In this document: in pieces, positions 41,357 through 51,565 of the stretch
How the letters are laid out: each line of letters begins with the position of its first letter
How positions within the stretch are numbered: position 1 is the first letter of the stretch
DNA from: Bradyrhizobium sp. AUGA SZCCT0176
GTDB taxonomy: Bacteria > Pseudomonadota > Alphaproteobacteria > Rhizobiales > Xanthobacteraceae
Assembly: GCF_018130145.1 (NCBI RefSeq)
Contig: NZ_JAFCMB010000006.1
Location: 186,001-250,000, forward strand
Reading direction: 5' to 3'
Length of the DNA: 64,000 bases
Notes under the pieces: generated by a model
The model's database searches: none
What the model was told of the DNA's origin: nothing
What the model saw: only the letters and a program-made list of their open reading frames with translations
Made by a program: the position numbers and the translations under genes

Positions 41357-42346
41357 CTATTCGATCACCTGGTCGGCACGAGCAACCAGTGTCGGCGGCA
41401 CGGTGAGACCGAGCGCATGCGCGGTCTTCAGGTTAATGACCAGCTCGAGTTTGGTTGGCTGCTCAACGGGCAGGTCGGCAGGCTTGGTCCCCTTGAGTAT
41501 CTTATCCACGTAGCTGGCAGCGCGCCGAAACAAACCATCCAGGCTCGGTCCGTAGGACATAAGGCCGCCGGCATCTACCAGCTCTCTGAATGTGTAGATG
41601 ACCGACAGCCGGTTCTTGGCAGCGAGGTCCACGATGCGTCGTCGCTCGCCAAGCAGCATGCCGCTTACGAGTACAGTCAGCGCATCCGCCCGCGCGCCGG
41701 TGATTTCCGAAAAAGCTTTGTCGATATCGGCGGGACTTCGCGCCTCCACGAATTGAAGCTGGATCCCGAGCGCCTGCGCGGCGGCTGCCGCTGCCTGCAG
41801 CATTTCCTTTTCCGTGCGTTCGCCGAAGGCGCCTGGCTGCCAGAGGACCGCGACGCGACTGACCCGCGGGACGGCCTGCGTGAGATATTCTAGACACTTG
41901 CCGACAAGGTCTGCGTTGAGGTTAGACAACCCCGTGACATTGCCGCCCGGTCGCGCAAGGCTGGTGACCAACCCGGTCGCAACCGGATCGGGAACCGTCG
42001 CGAAGACGATGGGAATAACCGCGGTCGCTTGCTTGGCGGCCTGAGCGGCCGCCGTGCTTGAGGCCACAATGACATCCACCTTGAGCGCGACCAGTTCGGC
42101 CGCAAGGGCCGGGAGCGGCTCGAGCTTTCCCTGGGCATCCCGGTATTCGATCAAGACGTTACGTCCCTCGACGTAACCGAGGTCACGCAGTCCTTGACGG
42201 AAAGCTTCAAGCAGGCCCTGGTTGATTAGATTGGTCGCAAGGTAGCCTATTCTCGCAATCCTGGCCGCCTGCTGGGCGTCCGCGGCAAACGGCCAAGCCA
42301 CACCCGAAGCTCCGACCAGCAGTGTCATGAAATCACGGCGCCGCAT
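41357..42346 (-). CDS. ABC transporter substrate-binding protein (ABC_sub_bind / TrpX-like), copy 1
   Basis: A 329-residue periplasmic receptor with an N-terminus 'MRRRDFMTLLVGASGVAWPF' that resembles a twin-arginine signal. Landmarks are 'AARIARIGYLATN', 'IPIVFATVPDPVATGLVTSL', 'ARPGGNVTGLSNLNADLVGK' and the C-terminal 'LPVEQPTKLELVINLKTAHA'. This family is very common in Bradyrhizobium without linked permeases. A paralogue is at 50330. The ligand is unknown. The start at 42346 is preferred to longer forms because of the signal sequence. Confidence 0.9.
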   Translation of the reverse strand: MRRRDFMTLLVGASGVAWPFAADAQQAARIARIGYLATNLINQGLLEAFRQGLRDLGYVEGRNVLIEYRDAQGKLEPLPALAAELVALKVDVIVASSTAAAQAAKQATAVIPIVFATVPDPVATGLVTSLARPGGNVTGLSNLNADLVGKCLEYLTQAVPRVSRVAVLWQPGAFGERTEKEMLQAAAAAAQALGIQLQFVEARSPADIDKAFSEITGARADALTVLVSGMLLGERRRIVDLAAKNRLSVIYTFRELVDAGGLMSYGPSLDGLFRRAASYVDKILKGTKPADLPVEQPTKLELVINLKTAHALGLTVPPTLVARADQVIE

Positions 42347-42503
42347 GTCGTGCCCCAGATGCTGGAGACGGCATGTTAGCGGTTGAGACGAGTGCTTTGA
42401 TAGGATGAAATCCGACTCATTGCTGCAATATGAGATTCCGGCGGGCTTCCGAGTTGGATCAAGAATCAAACCGTGCCCGGAAAAACCGGCAACAATGTAT
42501 CAT

Positions 42504-43493
42504 TCAGCCGGCGATCCCCACGGCGCCGGCGATCAGTTCGAAGGAGCGCAGCCGCTTGGCGTGATCGTAGACATCGGACACGATCATGAGTTCGTCGGCG
42601 CCGGTTTCCGCAACGAGCGCATCGATGCCGGCGCGAACCGTATCGGGCGAACCGACGATGGAGCGCGCGAGCATGCCCATCGCCTGTTTCTTTTCCGCCG
42701 GCGACCAATAGCTCTCGATGTCGTCGATCGGAGGCTGGCTGAGGCCGCGCGCGCCGCGGAAGATGTTGGTAAAGGACATCTGCTGCGTCGTCGCCAGCCG
42801 GCGCGCTTCGGCATCGCTGCCGGCGGCGATGATGTTGACGCCGACCATCGCGTAGGGACGGTCGAGCTGCTCGGACGGCTTGAAGCGGCTGCGGTAGATC
42901 TGCAGCGCCGGTATCAGGAGCTCGGGTGCAAAGTGCGAGGCGAAGGCATAGGGAAGCCCGAGTTCGCCCGCCAGCATCGCGCCAAAATTGCTCGATCCCA
43001 GAATCCATAGCGGCACTTCCGTTCCTGCCGCCGGCACCGCCTGGATGCGCTGGTTGGGACCGGCCGGCGCCAGGAAGGCCTGCACCTCCAGAACGTCCTG
43101 CGGAAAATTTTCGGCAGCTTCTGGCGTGCGGCGCAAGGCGCGCAGCGTGAGCTGGTCGGTGCCGGGGGCGCGGCCGAGCCCAAGGTCGATGCGGCCGGGA
43201 AACAGCCGCGCCAGCGTGCCGAACTGCTCGGCGATGACGTAGGGCGCATGGTTCGGGAGCATGATGCCGCCCGCGCCGACCCGGATGGTCTTTGTTCCCG
43301 CTGCGATATGACCGATCACGACCGACGTCGCGGCGCTCGCGATGCCGGCCATGTTGTGATGCTCCGCCACCCAGATGCGACGATATCCCCAGGCCTCGGC
43401 ATGAACCGCGACATCGCGGGCGTTATAGAGCGCGCCGCGCGCATCGGTCTCTTCGGTGACGCGGACGAGATCGAGGATGGACAGTGCAGTCAT
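42504..43493 (-). CDS. LLM-class flavin-dependent oxidoreductase
   Basis: A 329-residue luciferase-like TIM-barrel protein. '[20 protein letters not shown]' at the start, then '[20 protein letters not shown]' with the family's AEHH motif, '[20 protein letters not shown]' and '[11 protein letters not shown]' are standard. It uses reduced flavin to oxidise an unknown substrate. GGGAG before the ATG supports the start. It is a single gene. Confidence 0.93.
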   Translation of the reverse strand: MTALSILDLVRVTEETDARGALYNARDVAVHAEAWGYRRIWVAEHHNMAGIASAATSVVIGHIAAGTKTIRVGAGGIMLPNHAPYVIAEQFGTLARLFPGRIDLGLGRAPGTDQLTLRALRRTPEAAENFPQDVLEVQAFLAPAGPNQRIQAVPAAGTEVPLWILGSSNFGAMLAGELGLPYAFASHFAPELLIPALQIYRSRFKPSEQLDRPYAMVGVNIIAAGSDAEARRLATTQQMSFTNIFRGARGLSQPPIDDIESYWSPAEKKQAMGMLARSIVGSPDTVRAGIDALVAETGADELMIVSDVYDHAKRLRSFELIAGAVGIAG

Positions 43494-43868
43494 GAAAACT
43501 CCCGAACGAAACCACTTGAAATGACGCCGCCCGAGCTACAAGGCCGCATGCTTGCTAGTCCGAAACGGCAGGCTTCATCCGATTCTTCTGCCCCCATATG
43601 GATATTGTCACCGCGGGGGTCAATCTGCTGAAATCGAATGGCGACCAACCGACAGCGCCGGGCGCGTCGCTGCGCCGACCGCTATCGGCCGCGCGAAGCG
43701 GTCATTTGACAAACCGGCGATGTTCGCTATGTGCGAACCTTTCCGTAAGACGGCAGTGACAACGCTTTGCGTGCTCAGGCAATTTCTGCATTCGTAGACA
43801 TCGTGCATCACGTATGTGGGCCACAGGAATGCGGAGCCGGAGCTTCCACCTATCGCGGCCGGATTGCA
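43494..43868. other. Gene-free spacer
   Basis: About 375 bases without a credible gene. GTTCGCTATGTGCGAAC at about 43724-43740 is a short inverted repeat with a five-base centre. GC content is lower than in the flanking genes. Confidence 0.4.
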
Positions 43869-44108
43869 CTAATCGAATGCAACGCCAATCCGGTATTCTT
43901 TGCGCCAAACAACGCGGCACCGCAGCTTCAGTCTGTCTTCAGGAATTATTAATGTGAATTCTCTGGGCACTCGAACCAGATCAGATATCTCGATCGCTGC
44001 CCCAGTTGCCGAGATGTCGCGAATTACGCAGCCGATCTTATCGCCGCCGTGTTCTATCTTCGCGGGCTTCGTAACACGATAGCGGGGCGCAATACGAGTT
44101 TCGACCAT
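43869..44108 (-). CDS. PilZ domain protein
   Basis: A 79-residue single PilZ domain. The c-di-GMP-binding RxxxR motif is 'RIAPR' near residue 5 and the DxSxxG motif is in 'CVIRDISATGAAIEISDLVR'. The sheet ends 'LRCRVVWRKEYRIGVAFD'. Stand-alone PilZ proteins bind c-di-GMP and act on motility, exopolysaccharide or transcription through a partner. GGGGAG seven bases before the ATG at 44108 gives the start. A diguanylate cyclase is encoded at 59878 but is not linked. Confidence 0.9.
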   Translation of the reverse strand: MVETRIAPRYRVTKPAKIEHGGDKIGCVIRDISATGAAIEISDLVRVPREFTLIIPEDRLKLRCRVVWRKEYRIGVAFD

Positions 44109-44610
44109 AACCGGTCTCCCCGGTTGAAAGAACACAAGTCGGAAAATGAGTTAGTTTAGAAACTGATCTTTGAATTCGGATATTCCTGGCTCGTTGGGAT
44201 CTCGCGCGCCGCATCGCGGAGTTCTCTAATCATGTTGACCGCTTCGGCAGATGCGGTGCCGGCGGCAGTCGTGTTTTGCGCTTCAGTACTTTCTGCGGAA
44301 ACCTTCAACAGGCCCGAAATTCTCACTAATGGAAGCATTGATCGCGTCCCGCGACGAGATCAGCGAGAGCCGCCCCAGAAGGCGAACTAGACGAAGATCC
44401 GCCCACTACGGCATTCCGTCCAAGGATTCTAAACATAACCTTGAAGTATTGCGGGTTCCTTAAGCGACGCCCGTGAAAGAACTCGCCGGCGGCGGCGGCA
44501 TCGTTCGTCGCGAACGCTCATCCACAGGTTCGCAGTGCCGCTTGGCATCAAAACGGGCGTCATCTGTACGACCGCTTCTGGCGCAAAGCGGCCGCTCAGC
44601 AAATGCGGTG
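44109..44610. other. Spacer between PilZ and glgA genes
   Basis: About 500 bases. A 60-codon minus-strand frame (44156-44338) is open but has no recognisable family and no good ribosome site. The family F repeat block CGCTTCTGGCGCAAAGCG is at 44573-44590. Confidence 0.4.
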
Positions 44611-44620
44611 CTATTGATTC
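44573..44620. repeat. Degenerate CTGGCGCAAAGCGG repeat, family F copy 1
   Basis: CGCTTCTGGCGCAAAGCG (44573-44590) is identical to 51437-51454, and related pieces are found at 50262-50325 and 57150-57215. These regions lie outside genes and look like decayed members of a dispersed family. Confidence 0.5.
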
Positions 44621-46062
44621 CGGCGGGCCGCGACGACATCGCGATACAGGGCGGCGTAGCGGCTCGCCCGACTGCGCCATGATACATCCGTCGACAAGCC
44701 ATTGTACTGCAACCTTCGCCAGCCTTGCTGGTCGTGCCACAGGATATTGGCTCGTTGCAGCGCGCCAGCGAGGGCGTCGGCCGTGACGGGCCCAAACTTC
44801 AAGCCGGTTGCTGCGCCACCTGCCTCACCTACGTCAATGACGGTATCCGAAAGGCCGCCGACCTGCGATACGATCGGAACAGCGCCATATCGCAAGGCGC
44901 AAAGCTGGGTCAGGCCGCATGGTTCGAAGCGCGACGGCACGACGAGGGCGTCGGCGCCGGCTTGAATGACATGGGCGACAGCTTCGTCGTAGCCGATCAG
45001 AACCGCTATCCGGCCCGGGTGCGCTTTTGCGGCGGCCTGATAAGCATGCTGGAGATCCGCCTCTCCGCTCCCGAGCAAGACGAGTTGCATCCCCTCCCCG
45101 AGGATGGTCGGCAGGTTCTCGAGGAGGATATCCAGTCCCTTTTGCCAGGACAGCCGGCTCACCACGCCGAGCAGCAGTGCGTTTGAGGATGGATCAAGAC
45201 CAAACCGGCGCTGCAGGGCCAGTTTATTTGCCGCACGGGGATCCAGCTCGTTCGCGCTGAAACGCGCGGCGATGTCGGGGTCGGTCTCCGGGTTCCAGAC
45301 CGACATATCGATGCCGTTGATGATGCCGCTCAGGACCTGCGACCGTTCGCGCAGCAACCCACCCAGCCCCATACCTCCCTCATCTGTCTGAATCTCGCGC
45401 GCATAGGTCGGCGAAACCGTCGTGATGCGATCGGAGAATTGCAGGCCCGCTTTCAGGAAGCTGATCTCACCATAATATTCGACGCCGTGAATCGAGAAAG
45501 ACTCGGGCGGCAAGCCGAACACACTGAGCATGTGATGCGGAAACTTGCCCTGGTAGGCCAGATTGTGGACCGTCATCACGGTGGCGGGCCGGCGCTGATG
45601 GGTAAGGTGCAAATAGGCAGGCGCGAGGCCAGCCTGCCAGTCATGGGCATGCACCACATCAGGCACGAACGACGGAATGGCGCCCTGGCCGATTTCGGAC
45701 GCCATCTTCGAAAGCGCGGCAAAGCGCACGCCGTTATCAGGCCAGTCCTTGCCATCAGGGGTGACGTAGGGGTTGCCGGGCCGCGCAAAGAGATGCGGCG
45801 CGTCGAGCACGAGCAGATTGAGGTTGCCATGCACGCGACCGAGCAGGCGGGCCGGTCCGCCAAAAAACTCCGGCACATGAAGGAACTCCTCCGCGACCGC
45901 AAGCCCCTTGATGACATCGGGATATCCCGGCACCAGGGTCCGCGTTTCGATGCCATGCGCCTGTAGCGCAGTCGGGAGCGCGCCGACGACGTCGGCAAGA
46001 CCTCCTGTCTTGACGATCGGATAGATTTCAGAGGCGACCGCAAGGACGCGAAGCTCCGTCAT
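44611..46062 (-). CDS. glgA: Glycogen synthase (ADP-glucose type)
   Basis: A 483-residue GT5 glucosyltransferase that builds alpha-1,4-glucan from ADP-glucose. The ADP-glucose-binding K-x-G-G-L motif is in '[20 protein letters not shown]', and the C-terminal donor site appears as '[20 protein letters not shown]'. Its ATG overlaps the glgC stop by four bases (ATGA), so the two are translated together. glgB, glgX and glgP are not in the window. Confidence 0.97.
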   Translation of the reverse strand: MTELRVLAVASEIYPIVKTGGLADVVGALPTALQAHGIETRTLVPGYPDVIKGLAVAEEFLHVPEFFGGPARLLGRVHGNLNLLVLDAPHLFARPGNPYVTPDGKDWPDNGVRFAALSKMASEIGQGAIPSFVPDVVHAHDWQAGLAPAYLHLTHQRRPATVMTVHNLAYQGKFPHHMLSVFGLPPESFSIHGVEYYGEISFLKAGLQFSDRITTVSPTYAREIQTDEGGMGLGGLLRERSQVLSGIINGIDMSVWNPETDPDIAARFSANELDPRAANKLALQRRFGLDPSSNALLLGVVSRLSWQKGLDILLENLPTILGEGMQLVLLGSGEADLQHAYQAAAKAHPGRIAVLIGYDEAVAHVIQAGADALVVPSRFEPCGLTQLCALRYGAVPIVSQVGGLSDTVIDVGEAGGAATGLKFGPVTADALAGALQRANILWHDQQGWRRLQYNGLSTDVSWRSRASRYAALYRDVVAARRNQ

Positions 46063-47318
46063 GCATCAAGCCTGTCGATCATCGGCTGCGTGATCAGCGT
46101 GATACCCTGCGCCGTGGTTCGAAACCGTTTCGCATCGAATTCGGGATCTTCGCCGACCACGAGACCTTCCGGGATTCGAACGCCGCGATCGATCACGACA
46201 TTCTTCAACCGCGCATGCCGGCCCACATTCACATAAGGCATGACGACGGCATTTTCCATGTTTGCATAGGAATTGACGTGCACCCCGGTGAACAGCAGGG
46301 AGCGGCGCAATGCGGCGCCGGATATGATGCATCCTCCGGAGACCAGCGAAGTCACCGCCTGTCCGCGCCGGTCCTCCTCATCGTGAACAAACTTGGCGGG
46401 CGGCGTGATCTCGGCATGGGTCCAGATCGGCCATGCACGGTCGTAAATATCGAGTTCGGGTAAAACGTCGGTGAGGTCGATGTTGGCGGCCCAGTAGGCA
46501 TCGACAGTTCCGACGTCCCGCCAATAGCTCCGTGGATCGCCGTCGGACCTGACGCAGGAGGTCGAGAATTGGTGCGCCACCGCCCGGCCGTTCTTGACGA
46601 GGTAGGGAATCAGGTCCTTGCCGAAATCATGGCTCGAATTCGGGTCGTTCGCGTCGCGCCGCAACTCGTCGAACAGGAATTTCGAATCGAATACATAGAT
46701 CCCCATGCTGGCCAATGACTTGTCGGGCTTGCCGGGCATCGGCGGCGGATCGGCCGGCTTCTCGAGAAAGGATTTCACGATGCCATTGTCGTCCACGTCC
46801 ATGATCCCGAAGCCGCTGGATTCCGCACGCGGCATTTCCAGGCAGCCGATGGTGACGTCCGCGCGTTGCTCGACATGCTGCTTCAGCATGCGCTCGTAGT
46901 CCATCTTGTAGATGTGATCTCCGGCGAGCAGCACGATGAATTTGGCGTCGTGCGACTCGATGATGTCGATGTTCTGATAAACCGCGTCCGCCGTTCCGAG
47001 GTACCAGTTCGTCTCCGAGACGCGCTGGCTCGCCGGCAGGATATCGAAACTCTCGTTGCGCTCCGGACGAAAGAAGTTCCAGCCCATTTGCAGATGCCTG
47101 ATCAGGCTGTGGGCCTTGTATTGGGTTGCAACCGCGATCCGGCGAATTCCGGAGTTCACCGCGTTGGAGAGGGCAAAATCGATGATGCGCGATTTTCCGC
47201 CGAAATAGACCGCCGGCTTGGCGCGCCTGTCGGTCAGCTCCAGGAGCCGGCTTCCACGACCGCCCGCAAGAACGAAGGCGAGCGCATGGCGTGAAAGCGG
47301 TTCATTGACGATGGCCAT
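46059..47318 (-). CDS. glgC: Glucose-1-phosphate adenylyltransferase
   Basis: A 419-residue enzyme that makes ADP-glucose, the committed step of glycogen synthesis. '[20 protein letters not shown]' is the nucleotide-binding GGxGxRL region, '[20 protein letters not shown]' the catalytic block, and a left-handed beta-helix domain with '[19 protein letters not shown]' closes it. GGGAGG before the ATG at 47318 gives the start; longer upstream frames are not supported. It is the first gene of a glgC-glgA operon. Confidence 0.97.
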   Translation of the reverse strand: MAIVNEPLSRHALAFVLAGGRGSRLLELTDRRAKPAVYFGGKSRIIDFALSNAVNSGIRRIAVATQYKAHSLIRHLQMGWNFFRPERNESFDILPASQRVSETNWYLGTADAVYQNIDIIESHDAKFIVLLAGDHIYKMDYERMLKQHVEQRADVTIGCLEMPRAESSGFGIMDVDDNGIVKSFLEKPADPPPMPGKPDKSLASMGIYVFDSKFLFDELRRDANDPNSSHDFGKDLIPYLVKNGRAVAHQFSTSCVRSDGDPRSYWRDVGTVDAYWAANIDLTDVLPELDIYDRAWPIWTHAEITPPAKFVHDEEDRRGQAVTSLVSGGCIISGAALRRSLLFTGVHVNSYANMENAVVMPYVNVGRHARLKNVVIDRGVRIPEGLVVGEDPEFDAKRFRTTAQGITLITQPMIDRLDA

Positions 47319-47590
47319 TTTTGTCCTCCCTGGGAACCACAACGCATGCCCCGACACCTTCTCTTGCCGGAAGGCAGGGTCGGGCCACGGGACCGATAGT
47401 AGCTGGACGATTGGTTGATCGGAAAGTGGTATGTAAAACGGCCGAGTTCTGAAGTTTGTTCCTTCCACGGCAGTCGGAGGTTCGGCGTTCCACCGGGCCG
47501 AATGGCTGCGGCTGGCTACCATGAACGGACATGCGCACACTGAAATGAAGGCATCAGCGACCGGAGCGTATTACGGTCCGGGCCCATTTC

Positions 47591-48733
47591 TCATGGGTGC
47601 CAGTCAGCCACCGAACGCACCATATGCCATCCCAACATATCAAGAGCGGCGGTCATGTCCCGGAATTTGGGCCGCGTGTTGGTAAACGCGGACCAGCAAA
47701 AATCGCTATTTGTTCGTACAGAAAGGGTTTCTGTTCCAGGCAACGAACCGCCATGCCACCAATTATTGGCCGAATTAACGAACAGGCCTTTGGCATAACG
47801 GGGATTTGCGGCGGTAGGGGTGCTCATTGTGCGGAGCGTGTCGTCGGTCAGCAGTTGTTTCGTAGTCTTGAACCCATCGATATGAACGAAGAACGTTGTC
47901 ATCTCGCTCGGTGTCGCAATCCAACCACCGTGAGAATCCATTCGGGCGACGTTCATCCCGTAAGGATCGCCCCCAGCCGGACTATAGTATTTTACCTCGT
48001 TGATCGCTCGGTCCGTCAACGTATTTCCGGCAATCTGCATATCGTTTATTCCACAGCGCTTTAGAATGTTTTCCTTGATGAATTGTTCGTAGGTCTGACC
48101 AGTAAGTTTTTCAATCACGCGCCCAAGTATGCAGTAGCCGAAATTGGAATAGGCAAAGGATGTCCCTGGAGGGACGGCAAGAGGCATTTGCTTCAATGTC
48201 CAGGTAATTAGTTCCCGATGGTTCAGTTGCTTGTTCAAGAACATTGGATCGCGAGCATCGTTTTTCCAACCACCGGTGGTGTGAGTTAACAGATGCTCAA
48301 TTGTAATTCGTGTTTCAGATCCATCGGCCGACCACGGGTAATCATCACCAAAAATGGAATTTGGTCCAAAAATGCGCTGATCCAGCTGCAATTTTCCTGC
48401 TTCGATGAGTGTGAAAATTCCGGTGGACGTAATCGGCTTCGATATGCTCGCTACGCGAAATCGATGTTGCGGCGTTAATGCTTCGCCAGTGTCACGATCT
48501 GCAACGCCGAACGCCTCAACGTAGGCAGGCTTTCCCCTGATTGCGATCGCAATCGAGAGACCCGGAACCTCATAGGTTTCCATGAAAGCGGCGGCCAACC
48601 GAGCCAACCTCTTGCGCTCATCCGGCGTCGGTGCCGGGGCGGACTCCTGAGGAAGAGCCGGGGACGATCCGTGGACCATTCCTGCAGCACAAAGTAACGA
48701 AGTCTGAAGCAACTGTCTGCGTGAAATGGACAT
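47591..48733 (-). CDS. Exported serine hydrolase, class C beta-lactamase fold (copy 3, lower GC)
   Basis: A 380-residue protein with a twin-arginine-like signal ('MSISRRQLLQTSLLCAAGMV'). The Ser-x-x-Lys is in 'FRVASISKPITSTGIFTLIE', the Tyr-x-Asn is intact in 'FAYSNFGYCILGRVIEKLTG', and 'WWHGGSLPGTETLS' may be the third motif (HxG instead of KTG). It is only distantly like the tandem pair at 18-20 kb. Parts of the gene, for example 48000-48480, are visibly richer in A and T than the neighbours, which suggests later acquisition. An ATG at 48748 is also in frame. Confidence 0.9.
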   Translation of the reverse strand: MSISRRQLLQTSLLCAAGMVHGSSPALPQESAPAPTPDERKRLARLAAAFMETYEVPGLSIAIAIRGKPAYVEAFGVADRDTGEALTPQHRFRVASISKPITSTGIFTLIEAGKLQLDQRIFGPNSIFGDDYPWSADGSETRITIEHLLTHTTGGWKNDARDPMFLNKQLNHRELITWTLKQMPLAVPPGTSFAYSNFGYCILGRVIEKLTGQTYEQFIKENILKRCGINDMQIAGNTLTDRAINEVKYYSPAGGDPYGMNVARMDSHGGWIATPSEMTTFFVHIDGFKTTKQLLTDDTLRTMSTPTAANPRYAKGLFVNSANNWWHGGSLPGTETLSVRTNSDFCWSAFTNTRPKFRDMTAALDMLGWHMVRSVADWHP

Positions 48734-48939
48734 CGCGGCCTTTCTCAACTGAGAGCGATATCCCCAGCGTAGATTGTTTTTTTGTATTTTGCACCTGGTC
48801 CCAGAACAGCGTGAAGTCCGTTTAGGGTCAAGAAGGACCAGAGGGAACGTCTGCTGCTGGCGCGCCCCGCGGGCATTCGTTGCAAGCCATCAAGAACGCA
48901 TCATGAATCGCAATGGCGAGAAGTTCGGCGCGCGGCGCG
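48734..48939. other. Gene-free spacer upstream of serine hydrolase copy 3
   Basis: About 200 bases with no gene found. It includes an A/T-rich stretch (TTGTTTTTTTGTATTTTGC near 48770) that may hold the promoter of the minus-strand hydrolase gene. Confidence 0.35.
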
Positions 48940-48980
48940 ATAAAAAGAAAAAGGCCGGCGGGCATTACGCCGCCGACCTT
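48940..48980 (-). terminator. Rho-independent terminator, minus strand
   Basis: On the minus strand AAGGTCGGCGGC, a short loop and GCCGGCCTT form an 11-12 bp stem with one G-U pair, followed by TTTTTCTTTTT. The closest minus-strand gene upstream ends at 49260, 280 bases away, so it may end that transcript's long tail or a separate small RNA. Confidence 0.8.
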
Positions 48981-49259
48981 GTCTTGCAACTGCCGGCTCG
49001 GGGGTCCGGTTCCGTTGCTTTGCATTTCGTCGTGCTGGATTGGTAGCGCGACGCGTCGGCGGACACCATTGCACGCGGGTATGGTTCGGCCGTCCCGAGG
49101 TAGCCTCCCCCTACGCAATTGGGATGGAGTCGGCTATCCCTTGGTTTAGGGCACATATCGTGCGACCGGGCTGACATCGTCATTTCCGGCGGGGGTCGCC
49201 TCGCCGCAGGTGCTGGAACAACCGCTCCGGGCGCCAAACGGCCGTTCGGCGCTGACCCG
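48981..49259. other. Region upstream of an isolated terminator, possible small RNA
   Basis: About 280 bases between a protein gene and a strong terminator on the same strand. No credible protein is encoded. It could be a 3' untranslated region or a small RNA gene; no promoter could be identified by eye. Confidence 0.3.
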
Positions 49260-50132
49260 TTACGGGCCGCCTGCCTTCAACACTTCGAACACCGCGGCCG
49301 TATCCTGATCGCCCAATCCCATCGCCATGGCCTGTGTGTAAACCGGTTGCGTCATTGCAAAGAGCGGCGTTTCGCAGCCGACGTCGCTGGCGAACTCCGC
49401 GATAATGGCCATGTCCTTTTTCCAGGTCGAGATCCGCATCGTTGCCGGTTCATAGCTGCGGCTTGCCATCATCGGGGCCCGCATCTGAAACATCCGCGAA
49501 CCGCCCGCGCCGGGAGCGATCATCTCGATCACCTGATTCAAATCGAGGCCGGCCCGTTCCGCGAGCAGCATCGCTTCCGCCGAGGCGACGTTGTGAATGG
49601 CGACCAGGTGATTGGCGACGAACTTCATCCGGCTGCCATTGCCGTATTCGCCGAGATCGGCACTTTGCTTGGCAAAGTCGGCAAACAGACCGCCACAGCG
49701 CGCGATCGCGGCTTTATCGCCGCTCGCATAGACGACGAGGTCTCGAACCGCGGCCTGGGCGCCTGTGCCGCTGAGCGGACAGTCGAGCGCGATATGACCT
49801 GCAGACTCGAGAATTTGCTTGAAGTACACCTTGTCGGCGATGGTGAACGTACTGAGTTCGACCACGATGCGCTCACCCTGCGCACACGCGGCGATTTCCG
49901 CAGCAACCGCATGGGCAGCCCCGGCGTTGGGCAGGCTCGTCATGATCGTCGAGGCGCGGGCGGCGACGGCGCTGGTGCCATCGACGATATCAACGCCGGC
50001 AAGCGCAAGCTCGCTCCTGCGCGCCGGCTCGGTGTCGAATCCGACGACGGCCCAGCCGCGCGTGGCGAGGTTGCGGGCGATGGCGCCCCCCATGATGCCC
50101 AGTCCAATGATACCCACTGTCCGATCTGTCAC
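49260..50132 (-). CDS. NAD(P)-dependent beta-hydroxyacid dehydrogenase (3-hydroxyisobutyrate dehydrogenase family)
   Basis: A 290-residue protein. The Rossmann motif 'TVGIIGLGIMGGAIARNLAT' is at the N-terminus, the substrate-binding block is 'LDCPLSGTGAQAAVRDLVVY' and the catalytic lysine is in 'RMKFVANHLVAIHNVASAEA'. The family oxidises 3-hydroxyisobutyrate, tartronate semialdehyde and similar compounds; the true substrate is unknown. Translation probably starts at the GTG at 50132, which follows GGAGG; a longer form from 50168 adds 12 residues. Confidence 0.92.
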   Translation of the reverse strand: MTDRTVGIIGLGIMGGAIARNLATRGWAVVGFDTEPARRSELALAGVDIVDGTSAVAARASTIMTSLPNAGAAHAVAAEIAACAQGERIVVELSTFTIADKVYFKQILESAGHIALDCPLSGTGAQAAVRDLVVYASGDKAAIARCGGLFADFAKQSADLGEYGNGSRMKFVANHLVAIHNVASAEAMLLAERAGLDLNQVIEMIAPGAGGSRMFQMRAPMMASRSYEPATMRISTWKKDMAIIAEFASDVGCETPLFAMTQPVYTQAMAMGLGDQDTAAVFEVLKAGGP

Positions 50133-50261
50133 GTGACCTCCAGCCTGTTGACTCCTGCCAACAACCAACCCGCCCGACGATTCTCAGCCAACCGCGGGAA
50201 ATCATATCATTGGCGGCGCTTCGCGGTCCGGCTCAAATCCGAATTCCTCCCGGAATGGCCA

Positions 50262-50325
50262 CTGTTGGCGCACAGCAGACGTTCGGCCAAATGTCGACGT
50301 CCGTTAAGTGCCATGAACGGACCTG
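50262..50325. repeat. Family F degenerate repeat, copy 2
   Basis: TTGGCGCACAGCAGACGTTCGGCCAAATGTCGACGTCCG resembles the block at 57150-57215 (CTGGCGCAGTAGCGGACGTTCGGCAAGCGGACG). It lies just after the stop of the next minus-strand gene. Confidence 0.4.
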
Positions 50326-50329
50326 CCGC

Positions 50330-51301
50330 CTATTCGATGACCTGGTCGGCGCGGGCAACCAGCGTCGATGGCACGGCGAGATCGAGTGCTTTCGCCGTCT
50401 TCAGATTGATCTTCAGGGTCACCGCGGTCGGCTGCTCGATGGGAAGGTTGGCCGGCTTTTCGCCCTTGAGAATGCGATCGACATAACTCGCCGCAAGCCG
50501 CCACAGTTTAAAAAAGTCAGCAGAGTAGGACATCAGGCCGCCCTGCTGGACGGCGGTGCTGAATGGATAGATCGCCGGCAGTCGGTGCTCCGCAGCCCAT
50601 GCAATAATCCGAGGTGTACTTGGTTCTATAGAGGCATCGGTGGTCACAACAAGACCGTCAAAGCCGCCGTTTGCGATTGCGGCAAAGCTAACCTCGATGT
50701 CGTTGGGCTTCGCCGAGAACGCGGTCAAATCGAGGCCAAGCGCACGCGCCGCTGCCTGCAACCGTTCCATTTCCAGGACGATGCTCGGATTGTCGGCATT
50801 CCACAGCACCGCAACGCGATGCAGCTTCGGCAGCGCCTCTTTCAGCAGTTCCAGCCACTTTTCGCTGTATTCAGCCGCAAGCAGCGAGAGCCCGGTGACG
50901 TTGCCTCCCGGCCGTGACAGGCTAGCCACGAGACCCGTGCCGACTGGATCGCCGGATATGCAAACGATCGGCACGGTTGAGGTCGCGCGCCGCGCCGCAA
51001 GGCTGATGGACGTACCCACCGTCACAAGAACGTCGACCTTGAGCGCGAGAAGCTCGGCAATGAGTGCCGGGATCTTTTCGATGTCGCCGTGGGCGTATCG
51101 GTCTTCGAACGCGAGATTGCGCCCGATTTCATAGCCCTTGTCGACTAGTCCCTGACGCAGCCCGGCGCCGCTCACGTCCGTGCTACGTTCCCCGATCCAG
51201 ACATAGCCAACCTTGGGCGTGCCCGACCGCTGCGCACGTGCCACTACCGGCCAAGCCGCCGCCGCGCCGCCGATGAGACCGATGAACTCGCGGCGCCTCA
51301 T
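50330..51301 (-). CDS. ABC transporter substrate-binding protein (ABC_sub_bind / TrpX-like), copy 2
   Basis: A 323-residue paralogue of the protein at 41357, with a similar N-terminus 'MRRREFIGLIGGAAAAWPVV' and a clear signal peptide cut after 'VVARAQ'. 'VPIVCISGDPVGTGLVASLS' and 'RPGGNVTGLSLLAAEYSEKW' are in the same places, as is the end 'LPIEQPTAVTLKINLKTAKA'. No permease or ATPase gene is adjacent. Ligand unknown. Confidence 0.9.
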   Translation of the reverse strand: MRRREFIGLIGGAAAAWPVVARAQRSGTPKVGYVWIGERSTDVSGAGLRQGLVDKGYEIGRNLAFEDRYAHGDIEKIPALIAELLALKVDVLVTVGTSISLAARRATSTVPIVCISGDPVGTGLVASLSRPGGNVTGLSLLAAEYSEKWLELLKEALPKLHRVAVLWNADNPSIVLEMERLQAAARALGLDLTAFSAKPNDIEVSFAAIANGGFDGLVVTTDASIEPSTPRIIAWAAEHRLPAIYPFSTAVQQGGLMSYSADFFKLWRLAASYVDRILKGEKPANLPIEQPTAVTLKINLKTAKALDLAVPSTLVARADQVIE

Positions 51302-51389
51302 GCACACCCCCGTCTCGGAGGCAGCATCATAACTGCTCAAACGGACACCTTGATAGAGGTTAAAACCGGGCTCGCTGCAACATGAGATG

Positions 51390-51480
51390 CTGGCCAATGT
51401 CCGCTCCGGGCCAAAAGCTGACCTGGAGGGTATGCCCGCTTCTGGCGCAAAGCGAGCTTTCGCCAATTGAGCGATGCGCG
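51390..51480. repeat. Family F degenerate repeat, copy 3
   Basis: TGGCCAATGTCCGCTCCGGGCC is followed by CGCTTCTGGCGCAAAGCG (51437-51454), the latter identical to 44573-44590. It fills the gap between divergent genes. Confidence 0.45.
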
Positions 51481-51565
51481 AAATACTGACTTGTTGCCAG
51501 TGATGCTGGACGCTACCTTCGTTTGCTCGATTTTTTCGACCACGCTATTTTTCCTGGAAGCTCAA

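Noticed and set aside
44156-44338. 60-codon minus-strand frame before the PilZ gene
   Set aside because: No ribosome site, no recognisable family, and it lies in a spacer with decayed repeats.
49119-50486. 455-codon plus-strand frame
   Set aside because: It runs antisense to the dehydrogenase gene and into a repeat; no family signature is seen.
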